From positions 1,984,001-2,048,000 of the forward strand of contig NZ_CP021455.1 in NCBI RefSeq assembly GCF_002158865.1: a stretch of DNA of 64,000 nt. The letters are read 5' to 3'. The notes beneath the pieces are model-generated. The model was not told the origin of the DNA. It made no database searches and saw only the letters and a program-made list of their open reading frames with translations. The DNA comes from Comamonas serinivorans. Lineage in GTDB: Bacteria; Pseudomonadota; Gammaproteobacteria; Burkholderiales; Burkholderiaceae_C. Shown piece after piece: positions 17,166-25,111 of this stretch. Numbering within the stretch: the first letter of the stretch is position 1; each line of letters begins with the position of its first letter. The position numbers and the translations under genes are program-made.

Positions 17166-17420
17166 TCACGTCCCACTTCGCTTACGGATGAAGTTGGCAA
17201 CATCGCGCCGGATGTTGCCCCACAAGCTGTTTGGCACCCAATCACGGTTTTCGGGAAAGCCTTCGGCGGCCTTGGCGCAGGCCTCGCGTTCGGCGGCGGC
17301 CACCTGGAAAGCGAAGTTCACTAGGTCGCCCATGTCCACAATGAACACTGTTTGGCTTGCCCAGTTTTTTTCTTCCCAGCCAAATTCGCGAGCAATTCGA
17401 ATCACATCTTCTTTGGTCAC
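17166..17420 (-). CDS. Hypothetical protein with A-x-x-E-R-E-A-C-A-K motif
   Basis: 84 residues; MTKEDVIRIAREFGWEEKNW, then FAFQVAAAEREACAKAAEGF. The shared motif with the 16418-16747 protein suggests the two are distant relatives. Its start overlaps the previous stop (ATGA). Confidence 0.6.
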   Translation of the reverse strand: MTKEDVIRIAREFGWEEKNWASQTVFIVDMGDLVNFAFQVAAAEREACAKAAEGFPENRDWVPNSLWGNIRRDVANFIRKRSGT

Positions 17421-17629
17421 GGCGTTGTTCTCCTATGCGCCCGCTCCAGCAATCGCGCAACTCGGGCAATGAATGCAGTGGGGTACTCGTCCCCGTCGTC
17501 AAGAAAAAAGCCCAAGCGTTTGATTGCTCGGGCTTTGATGCGGGCCTTGGCTTCGGCTCGGCAGGCGGCTTTGAGGGTGAAGTACCTTCGGCCGCCGCCG
17601 TGGTAGACACGGGCTAGGCTGATCTTCAT
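17417..17629 (-). CDS. Small basic hypothetical protein
   Basis: 70 residues, rich in Arg, Lys and Ala (TLKAACRAEAKARIKARAIK). Overlaps both neighbours by 4 bases, which supports it as translated. It could bind nucleic acid; nothing more specific is visible. Confidence 0.6.
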   Translation of the reverse strand: MKISLARVYHGGGRRYFTLKAACRAEAKARIKARAIKRLGFFLDDGDEYPTAFIARVARLLERAHRRTTP

Positions 17630-17883
17630 GGCATCGCCCTTGCGCGATAGCTGCGTGTCATCTCTCCGAAAACACGCACCGTGACGGGCTTCGTCTCGCC
17701 TTCGTGAAGAACTTGAACCTCGGCCACTTCGCCGCCTACGATGGCGTAGTCCGCACTGTCGTGGTCGTGCCAGTCGGCCCAGTTGGTTGCCGCTGATTCG
17801 TGATCGAAGCCTTTAACAGTCTTGGCGTCGTCAATCGACTGCCCAAGCTCCGGGCACCATATCTTGAACATCGGCATGCTCAC
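17626..17883 (-). CDS. Hypothetical protein
   Basis: 85 residues, starting MSMPMFKIWCPELGQSIDDA, with an acidic His/Asp-rich centre (NWADWHDHDSADYAIVGGEV) and a strand-rich end. Part of the overlapping gene run; its start overlaps the preceding stop by 4 bases. Confidence 0.6.
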   Translation of the reverse strand: MSMPMFKIWCPELGQSIDDAKTVKGFDHESAATNWADWHDHDSADYAIVGGEVAEVQVLHEGETKPVTVRVFGEMTRSYRARAMP

Positions 17884-18173
17884 TCCCAGGAAACTTCGAG
17901 CCAGATGTCAACGAACTGGCGGCATTCAGATCGGATGGCGGTTTTGAACCCCAACTCATTCAGCCGTGCGATGACGGCGGCTTGCGCAACGGTTGGCTGG
18001 CCGCCGTAGAGATTCCCACTACCGAAGTCTCTGGCGTAGGTCTTGAGCGTGGTCTTGCCTTCTTGAGCGGCGGCCTTCACCGCTTCAAGAATTTCAGCCA
18101 CATGGGTGTCAGTGGGCTGGATTGCTTTCACCAATGAACGCGCGTCATCGGCTGTGAAGGTGGTGTTGGTCAT
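17880..18173 (-). CDS. Hypothetical protein
   Basis: 97 residues, MTNTTFTADDARSLVKAIQP, ending VDIWLEVSWE. Its start MTNTT is nearly the same as that of the next upstream gene (18531), which suggests a shared translation-start region or duplication. It overlaps that gene by 29 bp. Confidence 0.6.
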   Translation of the reverse strand: MTNTTFTADDARSLVKAIQPTDTHVAEILEAVKAAAQEGKTTLKTYARDFGSGNLYGGQPTVAQAAVIARLNELGFKTAIRSECRQFVDIWLEVSWE

Positions 18174-18531
18174 CAGAAATCCCTTCGGTCAGCGTGTAGG
18201 GCTGCGAGTTCTTGACGGAATAGAAGCGCGGTGCAGGGCATTCGGACAGCCACTGCTCCAGTAGGGTCTGCAACTCTGCTGCTTGCTCCTTGGTGCATTC
18301 GGGGTATCCCTCGGCGTACTCGCCGCCGATGTCGTAAGCCCGTTCGCCGATGTGCTCGATAACCCAATCCGCATCGATCAGCTGGCCCAGCTTCGGCATG
18401 TGTGCATCTGCGCGATAGACGACATCACCGGGCTTCAGGTCATCGTGAGAATCCAGCAGATCGCCCAGCGATTCGTAGCTGAAATCTTCGTTGTCGGCAG
18501 ACCAGCATTCGGTCATGGTGGTGTTGGTCAT
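18145..18531 (-). CDS. Acidic hypothetical protein
   Basis: 128 residues, strongly acidic (SADNEDFSYESLGDLLDSHD), with KPGDVVYRADAHMP and EQWLSECPAPRFYSV. Acidic small proteins in phage early operons are sometimes DNA mimics, but no evidence beyond charge is available here. Confidence 0.6.
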   Translation of the reverse strand: MTNTTMTECWSADNEDFSYESLGDLLDSHDDLKPGDVVYRADAHMPKLGQLIDADWVIEHIGERAYDIGGEYAEGYPECTKEQAAELQTLLEQWLSECPAPRFYSVKNSQPYTLTEGISDDQHHLHSR

Positions 18532-18767
18532 CGTGCAATCCTCTGTAGTGCTTTTTGCAGGTCAAGACGAGCACGCTTCACGGCAGCAACATCCTGGCCA
18601 GCGTTGAATACATCGTCCGGGTGAGGTTTCAAAGTGGCTTTGTCGTGGAACTCGCCGGCCTCATCCGCTTCCCGGCGATGCCAGCCTGCGGCGCGCTCCA
18701 TGGTGGCGATGCGCTCCAGCAGTCGGGCGCACTCAGCCTTCACGGCGTCAACGTCAGATCGTTTCAT
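18528..18767 (-). CDS. Small helical hypothetical protein
   Basis: 79 residues, predicted almost wholly helical: MKRSDVDAVKAECARLLERI and VAAVKRARLDLQKALQRIAR. Overlaps both neighbours by 4 bases. Confidence 0.6.
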   Translation of the reverse strand: MKRSDVDAVKAECARLLERIATMERAAGWHRREADEAGEFHDKATLKPHPDDVFNAGQDVAAVKRARLDLQKALQRIAR

Positions 18768-18988
18768 TGGGGTTGCTCCTTCTCGCCGTTCGGCGGATGG
18801 ATCGTGATGTCGCGCTGCTCGCCGCCTTTGACCTGGATTGGCAGGCTCATGTCAGCGCCTTTGCTCTCGGCGAGGCTGACGATCAAGCCGACAAAGATCG
18901 CTGTGGCTGTGCTGATTGCGTCAACAGGGCCTACCGCATCGAGATATCGACCAAAGGCGGCCTCGAAGTCCTTGTGCGCATCCGTCAT
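18764..18988 (-). CDS. Hypothetical protein with possible membrane helix
   Basis: 74 residues from ATG 18988: MTDAHKDFEAAFGRYLDAVG, a hydrophobic stretch AISTATAIFVGLIVSLAES, then a polar tail ending GEKEQPQ. The start is fixed by the 4-base overlap with the upstream gene. The hydrophobic stretch is short for a membrane span. Confidence 0.6.
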   Translation of the reverse strand: MTDAHKDFEAAFGRYLDAVGPVDAISTATAIFVGLIVSLAESKGADMSLPIQVKGGEQRDITIHPPNGEKEQPQ

Positions 18989-19407
18989 TCGGCACCTCCC
19001 CAGATGAGTGCCGCCCTGGCATCCGCAATGAACTGGCCGTCCTTGTGCATCCGGGTGTCGCCCACTCGTTCGAGCTGATCCGTGATAGCCCGCAAGGCAT
19101 CGCGCAGGGCTTGGCGCTCTGCCTTCAGATTCCCGAGCGCGTCGAGAATCGGCTCCGCTCCGCCGTCGTTGGGATCGAGGTCGAGTGCTTCGTTGATGGA
19201 GCCCAGATCCACGCACGCGGCACCGAGCATTCGTTCCAGGGAATCGCGCTCTGCCAGCAGGGCGAGGACAAGCGTTGGGTCGGCAGCTTGGTGCCAAGCA
19301 TCATTCGCCTGCCAGTTGTTGTCATCCCGAGGGTTCGTGAAGATGTGGTGAGGGCCGGGATTGGCTTTCTGCGCCGCTTCGCGCAGTGCTTGGTATTTGT
19401 CGGTCAT
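18985..19407 (-). CDS. Ead/Ea22-like early phage protein
   Basis: 140 residues: MTDKYQALREAAQKANPGPH, then a coiled coil (LLAERDSLERMLGAACVDLG and LKAERQALRDALRAITDQLE). The T-x-x-Y-x-x-L-R-x-A-A start followed by a Leu/Glu/Arg-rich coil resembles the Ead/Ea22 family found in the leftward early operons of lambdoid phages. Function unknown. Confidence 0.65.
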   Translation of the reverse strand: MTDKYQALREAAQKANPGPHHIFTNPRDDNNWQANDAWHQAADPTLVLALLAERDSLERMLGAACVDLGSINEALDLDPNDGGAEPILDALGNLKAERQALRDALRAITDQLERVGDTRMHKDGQFIADARAALIWGGAE

Positions 19408-19408
19408 G

Positions 19409-19672
19409 TCAGTTGAACCCCTTCAGTTCGTATCCCATCAGGCCCTGCATGGGATTGGGACGCTGGCCTTGCGGGCAAATGGCGATGTTTGCTTCCAAGC
19501 CGTCAATGGAGACGGTCGCGCCCTCCAGATTCAGCCCTGGCGGCAACCCCAGGAATTGAAAGGGGGTGCCGCACTCAGTGCACCGGACGCGTGCTTCGAG
19601 CATGAATCGGCCCGAGTCTTCCAATCGGGCCACCTTGCATGACGCTTCGAATTTCATGTGCTGGCAGGTCAT
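19409..19672 (-). CDS. Small CxxC hypothetical protein
   Basis: 87 residues with CTECGTPFQFLGLPPGLN and an N-terminal MTCQHMKFEASC; Cys/His content suggests one bound metal ion. Stop lies 1 base before the next start. Confidence 0.6.
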   Translation of the reverse strand: MTCQHMKFEASCKVARLEDSGRFMLEARVRCTECGTPFQFLGLPPGLNLEGATVSIDGLEANIAICPQGQRPNPMQGLMGYELKGFN

Positions 19673-20022
19673 GGGGCCAGTCCTTTCTGCTGCTCCTGGG
19701 CGCGGAGCGGCGATTTGCGTTCATAGAGCACGGCATGACGGTATTCCGCGTACTCTTTGACCTTGCCCTCCATGTCTTCTGGCGACGCGAACCAGCGCGC
19801 GGGCTTCAGCCACTGCACGACGTTGATCGGCGCGTAGTTACCGTTACGCCAGCCGTTGTAGCCGGCGAGCATCACGCCCCTGGTGATGTCGCCGTTCTTG
19901 AGGCGCACGGGCTGCCAGACGCCGGTGAGCGGCCAGACCTTCTGTTCGAACCATTGGCTCTGGTCCACCCACCAGCCGCGCTCTAACTGGTCGCGTAGGG
20001 TGATTTCGATGGGTTCTTTCAT
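19669..20022 (-). CDS. Tryptophan-rich hypothetical protein
   Basis: 117 residues from ATG 20022: MKEPIEITLRDQLERGWWVD, WFEQKVWPLTGVWQPVRLKN, YAPINVVQWLKPARWF. High Trp content with short strands; no family recognised. The start overlaps the upstream stop. Confidence 0.6.
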   Translation of the reverse strand: MKEPIEITLRDQLERGWWVDQSQWFEQKVWPLTGVWQPVRLKNGDITRGVMLAGYNGWRNGNYAPINVVQWLKPARWFASPEDMEGKVKEYAEYRHAVLYERKSPLRAQEQQKGLAP

Positions 20023-20369
20023 GCGCGCTCCTTGTGCGCCTGGGCGCTCTGTGCCAGCTTGCTGCCGGCAAATGCATAGTTCCGACCGCCCAGGTGCACG
20101 AGCTTGGGCTTGTCGCCCGGAGGCACCCAGTGGCACAGGCCGTGCTGATCGACCAGCTTCCCCTGGGCGATCCAGGCATCCACGGCAGGCCAGAACGGGG
20201 ATTTCTCGCTGGGCTGTCGATCCAGCGGTTCACCTGTCGCGCTGTTGATCACGACAGGTCCACACCATGGGTGCATCTCGAAGGTCCAGATGCGCCCGTC
20301 CGGGTCGCGTATGCGCTGCACTGGGCCACCCACCAGCATGCAGGCCGTCCTTAACGACTCTGAGGTCAT
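20019..20369 (-). CDS. Hypothetical protein
   Basis: 116 residues: RTACMLVGGPVQRIRDPDGR, WTFEMHPWCGPVVINSATGE, FWPAVDAWIAQGKLVD. The central WTFEMHPYxGP-like pattern is common in phage proteins of unknown function near methyltransferase genes. Overlaps neighbours by 4 bases. Confidence 0.6.
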   Translation of the reverse strand: MTSESLRTACMLVGGPVQRIRDPDGRIWTFEMHPWCGPVVINSATGEPLDRQPSEKSPFWPAVDAWIAQGKLVDQHGLCHWVPPGDKPKLVHLGGRNYAFAGSKLAQSAQAHKERA

Positions 20370-20569
20370 GTCGTTTCCTTCGCGGCCGCAGCCGCTTCAA
20401 CAGCCAGGGCCACGGCCCCGGCAAAGATCTGTTCTCGCGGCAGTGATCCGCGTGGCATGCGTGCCCAGAGCTGGGCCAGCATTTCGGGTGTCAGCTCGGA
20501 CACGGCGGGCGTTGCTTCGCGCAGTCGCGGGTTTGCGATGGCGCGGGCGAAGTCGGGTGGATGGGCCAT
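20366..20569 (-). CDS. Small hypothetical protein
   Basis: 67 residues, helical: LTPEMLAQLWARMPRGSLPR and an Ala-rich C-terminus. Follows the methyltransferase with a 2-bp gap. Confidence 0.55.
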   Translation of the reverse strand: MAHPPDFARAIANPRLREATPAVSELTPEMLAQLWARMPRGSLPREQIFAGAVALAVEAAAAAKETT

Positions 20570-20571
20570 GG

Positions 20572-22155
20572 TCAAGCTGCCAGGCGCTCGGCCTGGGCCT
20601 CCCGGAAATTGGCGGCCACAAGCGCCGCGGCCATGGGTGGGCACACGCTGTTGCCGCACATGCGCACCTGGGCCGTCTTGGTGATCGCTTCCCCGGCAGC
20701 GCCACGGTCGATGACATAGCCCTCTGGGAAACCCTGGGCGCGGTACAGCTCGCGCGGGGTGAGCATGCGCAGGCCAATGTCTACGATGGCGTAGGGCTCA
20801 CCGTGCACCGTGACCAGGCCCATGCGGTCCTTCGTAGGCACGGTGTGCATGGGATCGCTGCACGCCGCGTCCTGGCCGCCCTCGCTGTAGTACTTGACGA
20901 GGAAGGCTTGCACCAGAGCCGCCGGTGTCGATGACGCGGTGACCGTGTTCAATGGCGCCTCAATGTCTCGGGTGCCGTCGCTCCAACGCGGCTTTCCCTT
21001 GCTGCACTGCTCGCCGTGGCCCATGTGCACCAGGTGCGCGGCCACCAGGCTGTGGTGGTCCACGCTGGTGACGGTGCCCATGGCGTCGTGCAGGCTGCTG
21101 CCCACCACGCCGGTGTAGTGCTTGGCCAGGAAGGCCTGAACCAAGGCGAAGTGGCCGCCCTTGATCTGGGCCACCTGTGTGCGCAGCGGCTCGCGGGCGT
21201 TGAACACCCGCTGGGTGCTCGCGTTGGCATGCTCGGTTAGGAACGGCGCAACTTGGGGCACGGCCAGCGCTTTTTCGCCTCGATGGGCACCGGTGATGGT
21301 GCGAAACGGCTCGTTCAGCCCTTCGACCCGATCTCCGCCCTGATGGGTCAGCGGCACGATGAAGGGCTGGGCGGCCTCGACCACGTACCGCATCACACCT
21401 TTGGCGATGCGTCGGCACGTGGCATCGGCCAGCGGGCGGGCGCGCTCGAAGATGCTGGGCGCCGGAATGCTCCAGTCGATGCACTCGGCGGCCGTGCGCC
21501 AGGGCTTCATGCCGGCCGGCACACGGCCTTGGGCGTCGGGCTTGGCGTGCGTCGGACGCGGCCAGACGATGGGCATGCCATCGCGGCGGGCGATGAGAAA
21601 CAGGCGCTTGCGGATCGTGGGCGCGCCGAAGTCGCAGGCCCGCAGTTCGCGCCACTCCACCGCATAGCCCAGTGCGCGCAGCTGGGCCACCCAGCGCTGG
21701 AAGGTCTGGCCTTTGCGGCGTTCGCAGGGGCGCTGGTCAGCGCCGAGCGGCCCCCAGGTCTGGAACTCTTCGACGTTTTCCAGGCAGATGATGCGGGGCT
21801 GTGCCAGCTTGGCCCACTTGACCACCACCCAGGCCAGGCTGCGGATCTTCTTGCTCACAGGCTTGCCACCCTTGGCCTTGCTGAAGTGCTTGCAGTCGGG
21901 CGATGCCCACAGCAGGCCCACAGGCTGGCCGTGGGTGACGGTCATCGGGTCCACCTCGAACACATCGCTACAGAAGTGGCGCGTCTGCGGGTGATTCAGC
22001 GTGTGCACGCTGATGGCTTCCGGGTCGTGGTTTACGGCCACGTCAACGGCACGGCCAATGGCTTGCTCGATGCCGGTGGATGCGCCACCGCCGCCGGCGA
22101 ACAGGTCAACCACCAGCTCTTGGTGGATGGGCAGGAGGAATTGAGGTGTCAGCAT
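20572..22155 (-). CDS. DNA (cytosine-5) methyltransferase
   Basis: 527 residues from ATG 22155. AdoMet-binding motif I is VVDLFAGGGGASTGIEQA; motif IV with the catalytic Cys is WASPDCKHFSKAKGG (Pro-Asp-Cys in place of the usual Pro-Cys); motif VI is CLENVEEFQTWG; motif VIII-like APTIRKRLFLIARR; C-terminal motif X region FPEGYVIDRGAAGEAITK with MCGNSV. This is a complete C5-methyltransferase of the large phage type. There is no restriction endonuclease beside it, so protection of phage DNA from host restriction is the likely use. A terminator hairpin sits immediately before the ATG with no visible ribosome site, so translation start or an antiterminated context is unusual. Confidence 0.93.
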   Translation of the reverse strand: MLTPQFLLPIHQELVVDLFAGGGGASTGIEQAIGRAVDVAVNHDPEAISVHTLNHPQTRHFCSDVFEVDPMTVTHGQPVGLLWASPDCKHFSKAKGGKPVSKKIRSLAWVVVKWAKLAQPRIICLENVEEFQTWGPLGADQRPCERRKGQTFQRWVAQLRALGYAVEWRELRACDFGAPTIRKRLFLIARRDGMPIVWPRPTHAKPDAQGRVPAGMKPWRTAAECIDWSIPAPSIFERARPLADATCRRIAKGVMRYVVEAAQPFIVPLTHQGGDRVEGLNEPFRTITGAHRGEKALAVPQVAPFLTEHANASTQRVFNAREPLRTQVAQIKGGHFALVQAFLAKHYTGVVGSSLHDAMGTVTSVDHHSLVAAHLVHMGHGEQCSKGKPRWSDGTRDIEAPLNTVTASSTPAALVQAFLVKYYSEGGQDAACSDPMHTVPTKDRMGLVTVHGEPYAIVDIGLRMLTPRELYRAQGFPEGYVIDRGAAGEAITKTAQVRMCGNSVCPPMAAALVAANFREAQAERLAA

Positions 22156-22160
22156 GGGCG

Positions 22161-22184
22161 AAAAAAAGCCCGCTCGGGGCGGGC
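22161..22184 (-). terminator. Intrinsic terminator directly upstream of the methyltransferase
   Basis: On the minus strand GCCCGCCCCGAGCGGGC followed by TTTTTTT, ending 6 bases before the methyltransferase ATG. Confidence 0.8.
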
Positions 22185-22266
22185 AGTGGTTGCGAAATTC
22201 GACCGCAGAGGAGTTTTGCCCCTTGTGCGGCATAGTGAGGACTCACTCACTACATGAGAGGTTGCG

Positions 22267-22482
22267 ATGGCAATTTCGCGCACAGTTGAACTGGATAACG
22301 GACACGAAGTCTCGGTGACCATAGATCGCATTGGGGCGGGTTGGTCCATCGCTGAGATTGATCTTGAGACCTACCCCTACCAAGTGATTGACGGCGATGG
22401 GCGAATTCACCCGACCTTTAATCTCGCGCTGGATGAGGTGAAAAGGATCGCAGCTCGCCACCTATCTAGAAGTAGCCGCTAA
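22267..22482 (+). CDS. Small hypothetical protein on the opposite strand
   Basis: 71 residues: MAISRTVELDNGHEVSVTID, GAGWSIAEIDLETYPYQVID. GAGAGG precedes ATG by 6 bases. Beta-rich, no family recognised. It is the only rightward gene inside the 14-29 kb leftward operon, so it would need its own promoter; a recent insertion is possible. Confidence 0.55.
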   Translation: MAISRTVELDNGHEVSVTIDRIGAGWSIAEIDLETYPYQVIDGDGRIHPTFNLALDEVKRIAARHLSRSSR

Positions 22483-22676
22483 GACCGCGACCCACGCGCA
22501 AAAGTCCGAAGTACTTGTCCCCGATAGGGCTCGGGGCCGCGATATGTCTCCTTCATCGACGCATTGCTGATCCGATGTGTCCTGGCCGATTCCTCGGCCG
22601 TGATGAACGAAATCTTCTGCTCGAGGGTGCTTCGGTTGCGGCCGGTCTTGGGGTCGTGTTGGGTGTTGCGTGTCAT
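22479..22676 (-). CDS. Small basic hypothetical protein
   Basis: 65 residues: MTRNTQHDPKTGRNRSTLEQ, ITAEESARTHRISNASMK. Strongly basic; meets the rightward gene at 22482 tail to tail with 4 bases overlap. Confidence 0.5.
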   Translation of the reverse strand: MTRNTQHDPKTGRNRSTLEQKISFITAEESARTHRISNASMKETYRGPEPYRGQVLRTFARGSRS

Positions 22677-22680
22677 GGGG

Positions 22681-22932
22681 CTAACTCAGGCTGTTGAAAA
22701 TGCGAACTGCGCGACGCTGGATCACACTTGATACAAGTGCTGCGCGTTCCGGGGGGGTAAACCAGCGCTGCAGCTTTGCTAAACTGGTCGCAACCTCTGC
22801 TTCGCAGTGCTCCCGGCCAGGTTTTCCCGTGGGCCATGTCACCAGTTCATGAGTAGATAGCTGGGCGCGAAGACGCCAGTGTTTACGCTTGCGCAACAAG
22901 TACAAAGTGCGCTTGTTTTCCAGTCGTGTCAT
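22681..22932 (-). CDS. Small basic hypothetical protein
   Basis: MTRLENKRTLYLLRKRKHWR at the start, then FTPPERAALVSSVIQRRAVR. Basic N-terminus and helical C-terminus; could bind nucleic acid. An alternative ATG at 22944 adds four residues. A terminator lies just upstream. Confidence 0.55.
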   Translation of the reverse strand: MTRLENKRTLYLLRKRKHWRLRAQLSTHELVTWPTGKPGREHCEAEVATSLAKLQRWFTPPERAALVSSVIQRRAVRIFNSLS

Positions 22933-22945
22933 GGCAAGTTCCATT

Positions 22946-22970
22946 AAAAAAGCCCGCTCAGTGGCGGGCT
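22946..22970 (-). terminator. Intrinsic terminator
   Basis: On the minus strand AGCCCGCCACTGAGCGGGCT followed by TTTTTT, between 22958-23623 and 22681-22932. Confidence 0.8.
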
Positions 22971-23623
22971 GGATGGGAGGTCAGGCCGATTGCGTGACCT
23001 GGGTGCATTCGCATGTAAATCTTCCTCAGCACGTCAAGCGCCGTCTGCATCTGCTTCGGTGTGCTTGCAGTCACGATGGCGTCGTGAGCGTCCAGGGCCT
23101 CGGCGGTCTGGGACATGCCCTGGCCATCAAATCCGAATCGACCATGGCTGACACTGCGCGCTCGACATCGCTTCATTGCTTGCTGACCAGCTTCTAGGAT
23201 TTCCACAAGTGCTGGGTCAATTTCCTCGGCCCGGATCCGCGCCAAGTTGATCGCCACAGCCACACGATTGAAGTCCTCATCGTCAGCCTGGCCGGTCTGC
23301 AAACGCTCAAACCCGCTTCGGATGCGCAGCAGGTCTGGCGTCAGGTCGGCTTGCTCGTACGGGCGGCAGTCATCAAGCAGCACAAGCGGGGCGACCTGCT
23401 TCTTTATCGCCTGCGCCACATCGCGTTTTGTGAGTCTCACGTTGCGGTTGCGTTTGGCGGCGCGGCGCTGTGCACGGTTCACTGGAGCAGCGTTCACGGC
23501 TTGCTCAAGCGTGTGGAGTTTTTGGGCTGAGATGATCATTTCGTACTCGGCTCGCGCAGTGTGTAGTTCAAGATCTCGGAAATGGAAGGCAAGGTCAGAA
23601 GGGTATGGAATCATCCATGTCAT
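22958..23623 (-). CDS. Hypothetical protein of the recombination cluster
   Basis: 221 residues from ATG 23623 (MTWMIPYPSDLAFHFRDLEL). Contains a basic stretch VNRAQRRAAKRNRNVRLTKR and helical segments (RPYEQADLTPDLLRIRSGFE, AVAINLARIRAEEIDPALVE). Overlaps the ssb 3' end by 29 bp; ATG 23614 is an alternative. I do not recognise the family; position after ssb suggests DNA metabolism. The terminator at 22946-22970 overlaps its last codons. Confidence 0.6.
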   Translation of the reverse strand: MTWMIPYPSDLAFHFRDLELHTARAEYEMIISAQKLHTLEQAVNAAPVNRAQRRAAKRNRNVRLTKRDVAQAIKKQVAPLVLLDDCRPYEQADLTPDLLRIRSGFERLQTGQADDEDFNRVAVAINLARIRAEEIDPALVEILEAGQQAMKRCRARSVSHGRFGFDGQGMSQTAEALDAHDAIVTASTPKQMQTALDVLRKIYMRMHPGHAIGLTSHPARH

Positions 23624-24011
23624 CGAAGCCGCTGCCGGCTGCAGGAGGAGGCGCCGGCCTGGGCGGCGGAGGCGCGGGCCGCTGCACTTCCTGGCCACCT
23701 CGGGCAAAGTCATCAAAATCGGCCACGCCCTCAAGCGCCGTACCTGTCGTGCCATCCTGTTTTTGAAACGTGGTCACATGCAGGTCGCGCACGATGAGCG
23801 AAACCTGTTTGCCTTTGAGTAGGTAGGGCGCCAAGGCCTCAGCCTGCTTGCCAAACATGGCCAGCCTGAGCCATTGAGTGGGGCGCTTCCCATCATCTCC
23901 TTTGCGACCGTAGTTGTATGCAGCCGCGATCTGTACGACAGTGGTTCCGTTTTGCGTGGATCGCACCTCAGCGTCACGGCCAAGCGTGAAAAGTCCGGTC
24001 ATTGTTGCCAT
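23595..24011 (-). CDS. ssb: Single-stranded DNA-binding protein
   Basis: 138 residues. OB-fold pattern: FTLGRDAEVRSTQNGTTVVQ, IAAAYNYGRKGDDGKRPTQW, LRLAMFGKQAEALAPYLLKG, VSLIVRDLHVTTFQKQDGTT. A Pro-rich linker leads to the acidic tip DDMDDSIPF, the partner-binding tail of bacterial SSB. Works with the exonuclease encoded next in phage recombination/replication. Confidence 0.93.
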   Translation of the reverse strand: MATMTGLFTLGRDAEVRSTQNGTTVVQIAAAYNYGRKGDDGKRPTQWLRLAMFGKQAEALAPYLLKGKQVSLIVRDLHVTTFQKQDGTTGTALEGVADFDDFARGGQEVQRPAPPPPRPAPPPAAGSGFDDMDDSIPF

Positions 24012-24021
24012 GTGTATTCCT

Positions 24022-24651
24022 TTAGGCGGGGTGATCCGCTTCGATTTGCTTCAGCTCTCGCGCAATGCACTCCCACCCGGCTTCGATCTTCTCGACCATC
24101 AACCGCTCGAGTTGCGGGTCTCGCCGATACAGCTTTGAGGTGATCCGCATGTGCGCAGGAATTTCTGAAACGATGTGCATCGCCTCGTCTTCGTGCCCAA
24201 TGAGGTCGTCTGGGGTGTCAAGCAGGCAGTAGCAGACCTCCGCCTCGTCGCAGTCCCAAAGCTGCATGTAGGCCCGCATCTGCCACTCATACTCAGTGCA
24301 GTGCACGTCGTCGCTGGTCTTGGGAAACGTGGCCAAGCTCCACGCGGTTTTGATGTCCCGAATTCGCTGGCCGTCGTACAAATCACATTCGCCCGACAAC
24401 CACGTGTTTTCTCGACGCGCGGTGTTTTTCGCCAAGTCGGTGAAGAAAACATGGTTGTAGAGCGCGATAGCCTCGTCCTCGAGCGCGAGACCCTTTTCAA
24501 GGTACTTGCTGGTGACGCTGGGCTGATACCCATATGCGATCTGACCAGCGATCTCACGGCAGAAGGCCTTTGCGCCTTCACTCAGAATTTCGCTCTTCAG
24601 CCTCGGTCGGGCCATAAGGCGGTGCAGGCTATGTGGTCTGAACTTGTGCAT
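24022..24651 (-). CDS. YqaJ/lambda-exo-type PD-(D/E)xK recombination exonuclease
   Basis: 209 residues. The nuclease core is visible as WLSGECDLYD (first acidic residue) and RIRDIKTAWSLATFP (D-x-K), preceded by SKYLEKGLALEDEAIALYNH (the conserved glutamate helix) and followed by YEWQMRAYMQLWDCDEAEVC (Q-x-x-x-Y). This matches 5'-3' exonucleases that make 3' overhangs for single-strand annealing. A first ATG at 24651 overlaps the upstream gene by 23 bp; ATG 24615 is possible. Confidence 0.82.
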   Translation of the reverse strand: MHKFRPHSLHRLMARPRLKSEILSEGAKAFCREIAGQIAYGYQPSVTSKYLEKGLALEDEAIALYNHVFFTDLAKNTARRENTWLSGECDLYDGQRIRDIKTAWSLATFPKTSDDVHCTEYEWQMRAYMQLWDCDEAEVCYCLLDTPDDLIGHEDEAMHIVSEIPAHMRITSKLYRRDPQLERLMVEKIEAGWECIARELKQIEADHPA

Positions 24652-25111
24652 TCAGCGCGTCCTGTTGTTCTTGGGTCAACTCGTAGTCGGAGCGAAGTTT
24701 GTCTGCACTGAACCGGCCGGAAAGGACCGCTCCCACGGCCTGTTTGAACCGCTCTGGAGATAACTGCTCCTTCTTGCGTGCGGCAACCTTGGGCCGGATG
24801 CGCAAGCACTCGACCTGCTCGCCTGCCAACTTGGTCGTCGTAGCAAACAGCGTGATCTGCCTGCCAGCCCAGTCCTCGATGAAAGGCCCGTAGAGCTTTG
24901 CGATGGACTTGCTGTTTGTGGCATTGAGGATGAATGGCTTCTGCCCTTGCAGATAAGCAACAGTGCATTCCTCTTTTTTCCCCCCATTGCCTGTTACTTG
25001 CTCGCGCACCACATGCGAGATCGTGACGGTCAGATCCTGTCCTGGGTCCAGTGAATAGGCGCCGATGAAATCAGGATTCATCAAGCGCTTGTAGTGTGTC
25101 TTCGTTGTCAT
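24629..25111 (-). CDS. Recombination-cluster protein of unknown biochemical role
   Basis: 160 residues: MTTKTHYKRLMNPDFIGAYS, LTVTISHVVREQVTGNGGKK, VAYLQGQKPFILNATNSKSI, KLYGPFIEDWAGRQITLFAT. This domain is common beside YqaJ exonucleases in phages of proteobacteria. No annealase (RecT/Bet/Erf) is encoded nearby, so it might serve with the exonuclease in pairing or DNA binding; that is inference from position. Confidence 0.7.
   Translation of the reverse strand: MTTKTHYKRLMNPDFIGAYSLDPGQDLTVTISHVVREQVTGNGGKKEECTVAYLQGQKPFILNATNSKSIAKLYGPFIEDWAGRQITLFATTTKLAGEQVECLRIRPKVAARKKEQLSPERFKQAVGAVLSGRFSADKLRSDYELTQEQQDALNAQVQTT

Noticed and set aside
20572..22155. Complete restriction-modification system
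   Set aside because: No endonuclease-like gene lies beside the methyltransferase; neighbours are small unknown proteins.
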